Assembly: GCA_050015275.1 (NCBI GenBank)
Contig: JBEKBS010000006.1
Span: 1-64,000 of the forward strand
Source: DATKJS01 sp050015275
Lineage (GTDB): Bacteria > Acidobacteriota > Aminicenantia > Aminicenantales > Saccharicenantaceae
Direction: 5' to 3'
Length of the DNA stretch: 64,000 bases
The translations under genes and the position numbers were made by a program. How positions within the stretch are numbered: the stretch's first letter is position 1; each line of letters begins with the position of its first letter. Under the pieces are notes generated by a model that was not told the origin of the DNA, ran no database searches, and was given only the letters and a program-made list of their open reading frames with translations. This document shows positions 9,697-18,262 of this stretch, piece after piece.

Positions 9697-12600
9697 ATGA
9701 AAACAATGATGAAAAAAACCCTTCAGGTGGTCCTGGTCGTGGCGATCGGAGCCGGATTTTTGCGGCTCCTGGCCCAAACATGCGTGACAAGCACCAAGGC
9801 GTTCACGGAGAATTTCAGCACGACGACCTATAAGGACCTCAACCCCGGGGTGAACTCTGTCGCCCAGTGGCCCTCAGGCCCGATCCAGCTCAACAGGCTG
9901 GGGGCGAATTTCACCCTGGCCGCGCCTCAGGGACTGGGGGCCTATATCTACAGCGCCGGGCCCGGAGATTTCAACGGAGACGGGTATCCGGATCTTGTCG
10001 GGTTGAAACTCACGGGAACGTCCAGCCGCCAAGACACGTCCCAGCTGGAACTCATCTGGAACACTTACAAATCGACGAACGGGAAGACCAACTTCACCCT
10101 GGACCCTGTCACGGATAAGACTCCCATCGAAGCATTCACGGCCTATATCGGTCCGGCCGCTATCGTCGTCGGCGACTTCAACGGCGACGGTCTCCTCGAC
10201 TTTTTCTTCATGAGGAACGGCGCCGACCAGTTCGGCTACACGAACTTCCTGGCTTGCATGTACATCAACTGCGGGACGAAAGCCGCTCCCAAGTTTTATC
10301 CCCACACGGATTCTCACAACCTGGATTTCACCTCCGCGTTCCAGAATGCCAAGGACAGCAAAGGCGTCGCCGGCATCTTCATCAACTGGTCGGCGAACCA
10401 CCTCTGCGCCGTCGACATCGACAATGACGGAGACATCGACCTTCTCGTCGCCAGCCAGGATAAGATCTGGCTCGTCCGCAATCCCGGAACGGCCAGTGTT
10501 AGCGGAAAGCCCGCGTGGCAAACGATCGCCAATTGGAGCGTCGCCGAATTGAGCTATAACCAACGGACGGGCTTCACGGGAACCAGCGGGTCGGGCACGA
10601 ACTATCCGGACGGATATGCGGACCATGGGACATCCTGCATCTCCGCCGCGGACTTCAACAACGACGGCAACATCGAGATCATCTGCGGCACGGTCAACAG
10701 CGCGAACTATCTGGCCTATTATTCAAACGACGGGAAGGGGCATTTCACCTTCTATAAGATCCTGATCTCCGATTCCAGATGCTATGGCCCGACGGGCATC
10801 GCGGTCGCGGATTATAACAACGACGGCCGGCCGGATATCTTTCTCTCCGGCGACGGCTGGAATACCGCCAATCAACAGGGTTACATGTGGATCTTGCTGA
10901 ACCAGGGGCCGTCGGGAAGCGTGGTCAATTGGCTCTTCCAGTGCCTCAACAACTGCGCCAAGTACCCCTGGGGAAACGATGATGACATGGTCTTGCCCAT
11001 CGATTACAATAATGACGGTGCTGTGGATATCATTCTCTGCGACGCTAACGATTCGGGCAACTACTATATCGTCGTCAATAGCATCGCCGATATCTTCACG
11101 ATTTACGGCCAGGCCCAATCCACGAATATCGTGGCGGGCGTCCTCGACCCGGAACAATACGCGGTCACCAGCGTTCGCATCACCAGCCTGTGGCAAAGCT
11201 ATTACGGCAAAAGCAACGCGAACCTGACGGTCAGCCTCTATTTCACCAACGACGGGGTCGACTGGGAGCTCTACGGCACCTACAAGGCCAGCCAGATCGC
11301 CAACATCAACAACGCGACCGGCGTGGGCTGGTATGATTTCCATCACTACGGCACCGACCTCCGGTGGCGGCTCGTTCTCACCAGCAAAGATGACAGCATC
11401 CCGGGCTACACGAATGCCTCGTACTCCACGCCTCGCATCTCATTGCTCAACCTGGAATACCAATATGTCGCCCGTCAGGAATATTCGCGGTCCTCGGCGG
11501 CCACGACGATCATATCGCCCAGCGGGGTCCAGAAGCAGCTCGTGATCGGCTCCTCGTTCATTTATCCCGGCTGGCAAGGCCAACTCCGGGCTTATGACGT
11601 GACGGGGATGACCCTGACCAACAACGGCTATTCGAATCTCTATACGGTGACGTCTTCGAACCTCACGGTGAGCTCGGGCCGGAATGTCCAGACCGGCGTG
11701 AATATCTACTGGGACGCGGGCCAGATCCTGCAGGGCGCCACGCCCTCCAGCCGGAAAATTTACACGGCCATCCGCGCCAACAAGGACCTGACGCAGCCCT
11801 TGCAGAGAATCGATTTCACGAGCGCCAACGCGACCACGCTCTCGCCTTATCTCCTGGATGTCCAGAATGACACCGCGGGCCTGATCAATTTCACCCGCGG
11901 CACCGGCCGGGCCTGGCTCCTCGGGGACATCAATCATTCGACACCGGTCATCGTGCCCCCCCCCAGCAACGACGCGGCCCTGTGGGGAAGCGCCTATGCC
12001 ACTTTCAAAACGGCCTATGCCAACAGGTCGACGGTGGTGTATGTCGGGTCCAACGACGGCATGCTCCATTGTTTCGACGTGAATACAGGGGCGGAGCTCT
12101 GGGGCTTCATCCCCTACAACCTCTTGCCCAAGCTCACCAACCAATGGAAAGTGGACTCGACCAACGGCAACCGTTTTTACTACCACAACGCCTACGTGGA
12201 CGGGTCGCCCTCCGTCAGCGACGTTTTGATCAACGGGAGCTGGCGAACGGTCCTCGTCTGCGGCCAGGGTCCCGGGGAAGGCAGCACGATGGACGGAGGA
12301 CTCAACTACTATTTTGCGCTGGATGTCACCGACCCCACCAACCCGCAGCCGCTCTGGGAGTTCACCCACAAAAATAGCAGCGGGAGTTACACGACGGGCC
12401 AGACGATCTCCGTCCCCGCGATCGGGCAGATCAACATCTCGGGGACTCCCGCCTGGGTGGCCATCATGGGGTCCGGATACGACAATATCGACGCGGCTCC
12501 CGTGGCCGGAAATACTCCGGTCGGGAAGAATTTGTATATCGTCCGGATCGACACGGGGCAGCTCGTCTGGACCCAGGCGGTCACGGACGTCGATACGAGC

Positions 12601-13431
12601 TTGATCACCAAACCGAGCACTTCGTACGCCTATGCCAATATCCCGGATGCCATTGTCGCGTCGCCTTCGACTTTGGATACCAACAGCGACGGCCTGATCG
12701 AGTCCGTCTACGTGGGAGATCTCGACGGACGGCTCTACAAGCTTGACCTGACCAACACCAACCCCACCAACTGGAGCCTCTCGGCCCTCTACACGGATAA
12801 TCTGTACTATCCCATCGTGACCAAACCGACCCTCTGGGTGGATCCTTTCGGGGCTTCAAAGTCACCATATATCTTCTTCGGTACGGGCGGCGACGACAAT
12901 GCCCCGGCCGCCGGGAATTACGCCTTCATCGCCATCCAGGACACGGGAACCCTCCCTGCCCCGGTCCAGTGGTATATCGGAAGCCCGACCGACCTCAATC
13001 TCCCGGCCAAGGAACAAGTGGGGGATCCTCTCGGCCTCGGATCAGGGTATAAGGTCTGGGCCGATCCGGTCTCCTCGGACTTCATCATCTATTTCAGCAC
13101 CTTGCAGGGCAGTATCGAAAACGTCAACCCCTGCCTCAACCTGGGCAGCCAGGGAAGACTCTACGCCCGGATCCTCCGTCCGGGGGCCGGCCTTCCTGTC
13201 GGCGGCACGGCCCTGAAATCGAGCAGCAGCGTTCCTCCCGAATACCTCACGACGCTGAGCAAGGCCCGCCAGGCCGTGACCCTCGGCAGTGTCCAGAGTT
13301 TCCCGAACAGCCCGAACCAGAGACAGGTCTTCACCCAGGAATACAACTCGGCGATCGAAGAGCTGACCCAGCCGGTCGGATCTTATCTGCAGATCAAGTC
13401 CTGGAGGGAAATCTACCAGATCATTCATTGA
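9697..13431 (+). CDS. PilY1-like type IV pilus tip protein with N-terminal FG-GAP/VCBS repeats
   Basis: A 1244-residue secreted protein with a signal peptide (MKTMMKK then a hydrophobic stretch ending near LAQTC). Residues about 85-440 hold at least six FG-GAP/VCBS calcium-binding repeats of the form DFNGDGYPD, DIDNDGDID and DYNNDGRPD. A beta-rich middle follows. The C-terminal third has PilY1 propeller hallmarks: VVYVGSNDGMLHCFD near residue 784 and a calcium loop DTNSDGLIESVYVGDLDG near 993, followed by a lysine/aspartate blade. In known PilY1 proteins this domain sits at the pilus tip and controls extension and adhesion in a calcium-dependent way. The usual N-terminal von Willebrand A domain is not seen; the FG-GAP array appears in its place. 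It closes the minor-pilin operon. Confidence 0.85.
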   Translation: MKTMMKKTLQVVLVVAIGAGFLRLLAQTCVTSTKAFTENFSTTTYKDLNPGVNSVAQWPSGPIQLNRLGANFTLAAPQGLGAYIYSAGPGDFNGDGYPDLVGLKLTGTSSRQDTSQLELIWNTYKSTNGKTNFTLDPVTDKTPIEAFTAYIGPAAIVVGDFNGDGLLDFFFMRNGADQFGYTNFLACMYINCGTKAAPKFYPHTDSHNLDFTSAFQNAKDSKGVAGIFINWSANHLCAVDIDNDGDIDLLVASQDKIWLVRNPGTASVSGKPAWQTIANWSVAELSYNQRTGFTGTSGSGTNYPDGYADHGTSCISAADFNNDGNIEIICGTVNSANYLAYYSNDGKGHFTFYKILISDSRCYGPTGIAVADYNNDGRPDIFLSGDGWNTANQQGYMWILLNQGPSGSVVNWLFQCLNNCAKYPWGNDDDMVLPIDYNNDGAVDIILCDANDSGNYYIVVNSIADIFTIYGQAQSTNIVAGVLDPEQYAVTSVRITSLWQSYYGKSNANLTVSLYFTNDGVDWELYGTYKASQIANINNATGVGWYDFHHYGTDLRWRLVLTSKDDSIPGYTNASYSTPRISLLNLEYQYVARQEYSRSSAATTIISPSGVQKQLVIGSSFIYPGWQGQLRAYDVTGMTLTNNGYSNLYTVTSSNLTVSSGRNVQTGVNIYWDAGQILQGATPSSRKIYTAIRANKDLTQPLQRIDFTSANATTLSPYLLDVQNDTAGLINFTRGTGRAWLLGDINHSTPVIVPPPSNDAALWGSAYATFKTAYANRSTVVYVGSNDGMLHCFDVNTGAELWGFIPYNLLPKLTNQWKVDSTNGNRFYYHNAYVDGSPSVSDVLINGSWRTVLVCGQGPGEGSTMDGGLNYYFALDVTDPTNPQPLWEFTHKNSSGSYTTGQTISVPAIGQINISGTPAWVAIMGSGYDNIDAAPVAGNTPVGKNLYIVRIDTGQLVWTQAVTDVDTSLITKPSTSYAYANIPDAIVASPSTLDTNSDGLIESVYVGDLDGRLYKLDLTNTNPTNWSLSALYTDNLYYPIVTKPTLWVDPFGASKSPYIFFGTGGDDNAPAAGNYAFIAIQDTGTLPAPVQWYIGSPTDLNLPAKEQVGDPLGLGSGYKVWADPVSSDFIIYFSTLQGSIENVNPCLNLGSQGRLYARILRPGAGLPVGGTALKSSSSVPPEYLTTLSKARQAVTLGSVQSFPNSPNQRQVFTQEYNSAIEELTQPVGSYLQIKSWREIYQIIH

Positions 13432-13469
13432 TGGCCGAACAGCCCGCTGTCCAGCCGCCCGGGATGTGG

Positions 13470-13501
13470 CCTCAGGCCCCCCCCGAGCAGACGCCCTGAG
13501 G
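13470..13501 (+). terminator. possible terminator or attenuating hairpin after the PilY1-like gene
   Basis: CCTCAGG (13470-13476) and CCTGAGG (13495-13501) form a 7-bp GC-rich stem with an 18-nt loop, about 40 nt after the stop. No T-tract follows, so it is at best a weak or Rho-assisted terminator. Confidence 0.3.
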
Positions 13502-13557
13502 GGGCGGCGCTTGACTTGGGTTTCCATCGGTGAGAAGATCGTTGGGCTGACCGGAAC

Positions 13558-14121
13558 ATGAAAAGAATCTTGGCCGCGTCCGTCATTCTTGCCGCCGTCG
13601 GCTCCCTCTACGGTCAGAGCGTTGCCGACCTTTCGCGTCAGGAGAAGGCGCGCCGGGAGAGCCTCAAAGACCGGCGCGCCAAGGTCGTCACGAACGTTGA
13701 CCTGGCCGCCCTCCGGAAGCTCCCCGCGCTGATCACGCCCTCCGAGCAAACCGCGGCAGAAAACCCGGAGATGTCCGGCGGTCCCGTCTCGAATTCCCCG
13801 GCTTCGGCGCGCAACGATATGGTCCCTTCGGTCGCTCCGAATGGCCCTGCTCTCTCTTATCCGGGATCGTCCAGCTCTGTCGGCGGCGCGGGGAACCTCG
13901 AGGCCCAGCTCAAGGCCGCCAATGAACAGGTCGATCTCTTAACGGACAAGATGAACCAGCTGCTTCAGGAGTCCAACAACCTGAACACCATGACTCCCCG
14001 GGACGTCATCATGCAGCAGATCGACGACACGAGCCAGAAACTGGCCCAGGCCCAGGACGACGCGGCCAAGCTGAAAGCCCAGCTCGAAGCGGCCCAGAAA
14101 AATCCGCCGGCCAAGCGATAG
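13558..14121 (+). CDS. small exported coiled-coil protein of unknown function
   Basis: A 187-residue protein not assigned to a family. A signal peptide (MKRILAASVILAAVGSLYG) is followed by a charged stretch (SRQEKARRESLKDRRAKV), a Pro/Ser-rich middle (about 65-110), and a C-terminal coiled coil rich in Gln, Leu and Lys (about 118-182). It lies 126 bp after the pilus operon and could be its last member or have its own weak promoter (TTGACT at about 13511). The S9A gene converges on it. A periplasmic scaffold or pilus accessory role is a guess. Confidence 0.7.
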   Translation: MKRILAASVILAAVGSLYGQSVADLSRQEKARRESLKDRRAKVVTNVDLAALRKLPALITPSEQTAAENPEMSGGPVSNSPASARNDMVPSVAPNGPALSYPGSSSSVGGAGNLEAQLKAANEQVDLLTDKMNQLLQESNNLNTMTPRDVIMQQIDDTSQKLAQAQDDAAKLKAQLEAAQKNPPAKR

Positions 14122-14195
14122 CCGCGGCGCCGCCGTCCCTTCCCCGACGCTCGTCCCTGCTCCCCTTAAAGTCGGCTCCCGATGGGGCCGCCCGC

Positions 14196-16319
14196 TCACT
14201 TGCCCTTCGGCGTGATCCCCACGTTGGCGAACATGAACGCCCAGGTGTCCGTCAGGGCTTCGATGGCCTTGCTCAGGTTGCTCGAGCCGTGGCCGGAGCG
14301 CGTCTCGATCCGGATGAGGACGGGGTTCGCGCAGGCCTGCTTCTCCTGGAGGGTAGCCGCGAACTTGAACGAATGGGCCGGCACCACCCGGTCGTCGTGG
14401 TCGGCCGTCGTGACCAGGGTCGCCGGATAACAGACCCCCGCCTTGAGGTTGTGCAGGGGCGAATAGGCGTAAAGGTTCCTGAAATTCTTCTCGTCGTCGC
14501 TCGACCCGTACTCGACGGCCCAGCCCCAGCCGACCGTGAACTTGTGGTAGCGGAGCATGTCCATGACCCCGACCGCCGGGAGGCAGACCCGGAAGAGGTC
14601 CGGGCGCTGGGTCATGACCGCCCCGATGAGCAGCCCGCCGTTCGAGCCGCCCGCCACGGCCAGGGTGTCCTTCGAAGCATATTTTTCCCTGATGAGGTAC
14701 TCGGCCGCCGCGATGAAATCGTCAAAGACGTTCTGCTTGTTGAGGAGCATCCCGGCCTTGTGCCAGGCCTCGCCATATTCGCCGCCGCCGCGGAGGTTGG
14801 CCAGGGCGAAGACCCCCCCGTTCTCGAGGAGGACGAGATAGCTGGGGCTGAAGGAGGGCTGTTCGCTGATATTGAACCCGCCGTAGGCCGTCAGGTAGGC
14901 CGGGTTCCGGCCGTCGAGCTTCAGGCCTTTCTTGTGGACGATAAACATCGGCACTCTTGTGCCGTCCTTGCTGGGATAAAAAACCTGCTTGGTCTCGTAG
15001 TCGGCGGAGTTGAACTTGACCTCGCTCTGGCGAAAGACCTCCGACCGGCCGCCGGCCGGCTCGTATTTGTAGATCGTCGGCGGGTAGGTGAAGGAGGTGA
15101 ACGTGTAGAACAGGATCTTCTCGTCCCGCTTGCCGCCGAAGCCGCCGGCCGTGCCCAGGGCGGGCAGCCCGATCTCCCGGACGAGCGTCCCGTCGAGGCG
15201 GTGCTGGTAGATCTTGGTGTTGGCGTCCTTGAGATACTGGCAGAAGAGGTAGCCGCCGGCCGCGTTGGCCGCGCTCAGGACCTCGGGCTTTTCGGGGATG
15301 ACGGTCCGCCAGCTTTTCGTGGCCGGCTTTTTGGGATCGATGAGCACGACCCGGAAATTCGCGGCGTCGACGTTCGTGTAGACCAGGACTTTGTCTCTCA
15401 CGGCGTCGATGGGCGCGCTGTCGAACTCGAAACCCTTGACGAGAGGCTGCCACTTCGCGGCCTTCCGGGTCAGGCTCTTGACGTAAAGCTCATTGCCGCT
15501 CGTGCCTTCGGACACGGTGACGAACAGGAACTTCTCGTCCTCGGTCGTCTCGGCGTTGAGGTAGCGCAGCGGGTGGTCCTTATCCTCATAGACCAGGGCA
15601 TCCTTCTCCTGGGGATCTCCGAGCTTGTGGAAGAAGACCTTCTGGAACTCGTTCTTGGCCTTGAGCTCCTGGCCCGGGGCGGGCTTGTCGTAGCCGCTAT
15701 AATAGAAGCCGTTCCCCTGCCAGGCGGCGCCGGAGAACTTCACCCAACGGATGCGGTCGGGCAGCTCCTTTTTCGTCGCGATCTCCATGATCCGGATCTC
15801 GGACCAATCGGAGCCGGCCTCGCCGCGGGACAGGGCGACGTAGCGGTCGTCCCGGGAGAGGCTCACGATGCCGAGGCGCACGGTCCCGTCCGGGGAGAGG
15901 GCGTTGGGGTCGAAGAAGACCTCCGGCGTCCCGTCCAGCCCCTTCTGGATGTAGCAGACGGACTGGTTCTGGAGGCCGTCATTCTTGTAAAAGAAATAGT
16001 ATTCCCCCGCCCGGAAAGGCGACGAGTATCGGGGGTAGTTGAAGATCTCCGTCAGCCTCTGCTTGATCTTCTCGCGGAACGGGATCTGGCCGAGGTAGCC
16101 GAACGTCACGGCGTTCTCGGCCTGGACCCAGGCCTTCACGTCCGCGGCGTTGTCGTCCTCGAGCCAGCGGTAGGGGTCGGCGACCTTGGTCCCGAAATAA
16201 TCGTCCACCTGGTCCACCTTTTTCGTGGCCGGGTAGGACAATCTCGCCGCGCTTTTCTGGCAGGCGGCGACGCCCAGCAGGACGAACATCGCGCAGAGTA
16301 TAAACATCATTTTTCTCAT
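14196..16319 (-). CDS. S9A prolyl oligopeptidase, lipoprotein-type
   Basis: A 707-residue prolyl oligopeptidase. The start at 16319 follows AGGAG and gives a lipoprotein-like signal, MRKMMFILCAMF..GVAACQ; an open frame continues upstream but overlaps the TPM gene. The N-terminal S9A segment (YPATKKVDQVDDYFGTKVADPYRWLED) is followed by a seven-bladed propeller and the hydrolase domain: Ser559 in GGSNGGLL, Asp in HDDRVVP, His in RSGHGSS. It cleaves after proline in peptides of up to about 30 residues. The gene is last in the lemA operon, 14 nt after the TPM gene, which links proteolysis with that envelope module. Confidence 0.93.
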   Translation of the reverse strand: MRKMMFILCAMFVLLGVAACQKSAARLSYPATKKVDQVDDYFGTKVADPYRWLEDDNAADVKAWVQAENAVTFGYLGQIPFREKIKQRLTEIFNYPRYSSPFRAGEYYFFYKNDGLQNQSVCYIQKGLDGTPEVFFDPNALSPDGTVRLGIVSLSRDDRYVALSRGEAGSDWSEIRIMEIATKKELPDRIRWVKFSGAAWQGNGFYYSGYDKPAPGQELKAKNEFQKVFFHKLGDPQEKDALVYEDKDHPLRYLNAETTEDEKFLFVTVSEGTSGNELYVKSLTRKAAKWQPLVKGFEFDSAPIDAVRDKVLVYTNVDAANFRVVLIDPKKPATKSWRTVIPEKPEVLSAANAAGGYLFCQYLKDANTKIYQHRLDGTLVREIGLPALGTAGGFGGKRDEKILFYTFTSFTYPPTIYKYEPAGGRSEVFRQSEVKFNSADYETKQVFYPSKDGTRVPMFIVHKKGLKLDGRNPAYLTAYGGFNISEQPSFSPSYLVLLENGGVFALANLRGGGEYGEAWHKAGMLLNKQNVFDDFIAAAEYLIREKYASKDTLAVAGGSNGGLLIGAVMTQRPDLFRVCLPAVGVMDMLRYHKFTVGWGWAVEYGSSDDEKNFRNLYAYSPLHNLKAGVCYPATLVTTADHDDRVVPAHSFKFAATLQEKQACANPVLIRIETRSGHGSSNLSKAIEALTDTWAFMFANVGITPKGK

Positions 16320-16333
16320 TTTCACTCCTCTTC

Positions 16334-16783
16334 TTATTTTCCGAAGTCGACGTCGTCCGGGAGCTCGTCGACGTCGCCGGCCGGGCCACAGGGGAAATGG
16401 GCGGCGAGCTTCCTCCCCGCCTCCTCGATGGCCCGGACGAGGCCCTCGGTGAACTCGCCCTTGCGGAAGTGCCCGGAGAGGATGGAGGCCAGCGAATCCC
16501 AGAATTCCTGGCCGACGCGGGCGTGGATCCCCTCGTCCCCGAGGACGACAAAGCGCCGCCGCGACGGGACGATGAAGAACAGGATGCCGTTCCTCTCCTT
16601 CGTCTGGTCCATCTTCAGCCGGGCGAAAGCTCTCTGGGCCACGCGCCGGACCGGCCCCCAGAAAAATGGGGCGACCGAAACGCGGATCTCGCCCGAGGTC
16701 TCGTGCTCGGCCTCGATGATCGCTCTTTTGACCCGCTCGGCGTCGATCGTTCTCATCAGCCTGCGCCTGCTGCGGACCGTCAT
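16334..16783 (-). CDS. TPM-domain protein, probably cytoplasmic
   Basis: A 149-residue single-domain TPM (TLP18.3/Psb32/MOLO-1) protein without signal peptide or membrane helix. Recognisable segments are VKRAIIEAEHETSGEIRVSV, KERNGILFFIVPSRRRFVVLGD and a C-terminal GLVRAIEEAGRKLAAHFP. AGGAGGG lies at the right distance from the ATG. Standalone TPM proteins commonly accompany lemA and a longer membrane TPM protein, as here. Their biochemical activity is unsettled; phosphatase activity is reported for plant relatives. Confidence 0.85.
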   Translation of the reverse strand: MTVRSRRRLMRTIDAERVKRAIIEAEHETSGEIRVSVAPFFWGPVRRVAQRAFARLKMDQTKERNGILFFIVPSRRRFVVLGDEGIHARVGQEFWDSLASILSGHFRKGEFTEGLVRAIEEAGRKLAAHFPCGPAGDVDELPDDVDFGK

Positions 16784-16795
16784 GCGCTCCCTCCT

Positions 16796-17545
16796 TCACC
16801 ACGACCCGGACGCGCCGCCGCCGCCCGAACGCCCGCCGCCGCCGCTGAAGCCGCCGCCCCCTCCCCAGCCTCCCCCGCCGCCGCCCCGCCCCCCGGAAAA
16901 AAAGCTGAAAAGAAGCCACAGGGCCAGGGACGGATGGGTGACGAGGAGGATGAGGAAAAAAATGACGGCCACGACCATGAAGACCGAGCTCAGGGTGGAC
17001 CTGGCCCGCGCCCCCCGGGGCGCGCCTTCTCGAGGCGGGCTGGCCTCTTCCCGGCCCGAGACGAGCGAAAGAAGGCCCGCAACCGCCTCAGGAACGGCGG
17101 CGTCCTGTTGGCCGCTCCTGAAACCTGGGACGAGGATTTCGTTGATGATCCGGAAGGCACTGGCGTCGGGGACGCGCTCCTCGAGACCGTAGCCGACCTC
17201 GATCTTGACCTTGCGGTCCCCGGCCATGATGAAGAGGACCAGGCCGTCGTCGAGCCCCTTGCGGCCCACCTTCCAGGCCTCGAAGGCCTTGACGGCCCAC
17301 TCCTCGATGGCGACGCCGCCCGTGGTCCGGCCGACATAGACGAGGACCTGGTGCCCGGTCGCCTTCTCGTAGGCTTCGAGACGGGCATCGAGCAACGCGA
17401 CCGTGTCCGGGGAAAGAAAACCCGCCTCGTCGGTGGCCCAGCGGGCCGGGGCGGGCGGGATCTTGATATCCTGGGCCGCGAGGAAGAGCCCCGCGCAGAG
17501 CAGGAGGGCGGGGAGGACGGCGGCCGATCGGAGGCGGGCCGGCAT
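16796..17545 (-). CDS. YgcG-like TPM-domain membrane protein
   Basis: A 249-residue protein with signal peptide (MPARLRSAAVLPALLLCAGLFLAAQ), a TPM domain (about 35-160; RWATDEAGFLSPDTVALLDARL and GLDDGLVLFIMAGDRKVKIEVG), one transmembrane segment (about 195-215) and a Gly/Ser-rich C-terminus ending in SGSW. This is the standard YgcG layout. It sits between lemA and the cytoplasmic TPM gene with 12-13 nt spacing, so it probably acts with LemA in the envelope. Confidence 0.88.
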   Translation of the reverse strand: MPARLRSAAVLPALLLCAGLFLAAQDIKIPPAPARWATDEAGFLSPDTVALLDARLEAYEKATGHQVLVYVGRTTGGVAIEEWAVKAFEAWKVGRKGLDDGLVLFIMAGDRKVKIEVGYGLEERVPDASAFRIINEILVPGFRSGQQDAAVPEAVAGLLSLVSGREEASPPREGAPRGARARSTLSSVFMVVAVIFFLILLVTHPSLALWLLFSFFSGGRGGGGGGWGGGGGFSGGGGRSGGGGASGSW

Positions 17546-17558
17546 CAGGGTCGCTGGC

Positions 17559-18164
17559 CTAGAACTTGACCTTGGGCGCCGCTTCCGAGCCGGGCTGGGC
17601 CTTGAAGTACGGCTTTTCGTTGAACCGCGCGCCGAAGAAGCCGGCGATGAGGACGGTCGGGAAGCTCATCCGCTTGGTGTTGAAGGCCTGGGCCGCTTCG
17701 TTGAAGCGCATCCGCTCCGTCGCGATCCGGTTCTCCGTCCCCTCGAGCTGGGCCTGGAGCGTCTTGAAATTCTCCGTGGCCTTGAGGTCCGGGTACTTCT
17801 CCATCACGACGAGCAGGCGCGACAGGGCCGAGGACAGTCCGTCCTGGGCCTGCTGGAACTTGGCGAAGGCCTCGGGATTGATCTTGTCGGCCGAAAGCTG
17901 GACCTGGCCGACCTTGGCCCTGGCCTCTGTGACGGCCGTGAAGGTCGACTTCTCGAAATCCGCGGCCCCCTTGACGGTCTCGACCAGGTTCGGGACAAGG
18001 TCCGCCCGCCGCTGGTAGACGTTCTCGACCTGGGCCCACTGGGCCTGGACCTTCTGGTCGAGCCGGACGAGCTGGTTGTAGGTCCCGCTGGCGGACAGCG
18101 CCAGAATGATGACCGCCAGGACGACGATGCCCAGGCAGCCGAACATGAATTTCTTGGTGGCCAT
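17559..18164 (-). CDS. lemA: LemA family protein
   Basis: A 201-residue LemA protein: one N-terminal transmembrane helix (MATKKFMFGCLGIVVLAVII) followed by the helical domain with the signature YNQLVRLDQKVQAQWAQVEN and RRADLVPNLVETVKG. LemA proteins are anchored in the inner membrane with a helical bundle outside. Their function is unknown, but they are regularly encoded with TPM proteins, as here. First gene of the four-gene operon. Confidence 0.93.
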   Translation of the reverse strand: MATKKFMFGCLGIVVLAVIILALSASGTYNQLVRLDQKVQAQWAQVENVYQRRADLVPNLVETVKGAADFEKSTFTAVTEARAKVGQVQLSADKINPEAFAKFQQAQDGLSSALSRLLVVMEKYPDLKATENFKTLQAQLEGTENRIATERMRFNEAAQAFNTKRMSFPTVLIAGFFGARFNEKPYFKAQPGSEAAPKVKF

Positions 18165-18218
18165 TCCTGTCTCTCCCTTGCGATGTAGATGAATCCCGGA
18201 GATCCGGGCTCGTCCTCC

Positions 18219-18247
18219 ATTGTAGGGTGGACGGCCCCGAATATCAA
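18219..18247 (-). promoter_or_regulatory. promoter of the lemA operon
   Basis: On the minus strand TTGATA (18242-18247), a 17-bp spacer and TACAAT (18219-18224). It occupies the same DNA as the rightward phosphofructokinase promoter, so polymerases on the two promoters would exclude each other. Confidence 0.6.
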
Positions 18248-18256
18248 GGGTATAAT
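18228..18256 (+). promoter_or_regulatory. promoter of the phosphofructokinase gene, giving a leaderless mRNA
   Basis: TGGACG (18228-18233), a 17-bp spacer and a perfect TATAAT (18251-18256). Only 6 nt separate the -10 from the GTG start at 18263, so transcription should begin at or within a base or two of the start codon, and no ribosome-binding site is available. Confidence 0.6.
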
Positions 18257-18262
18257 CGTCCC

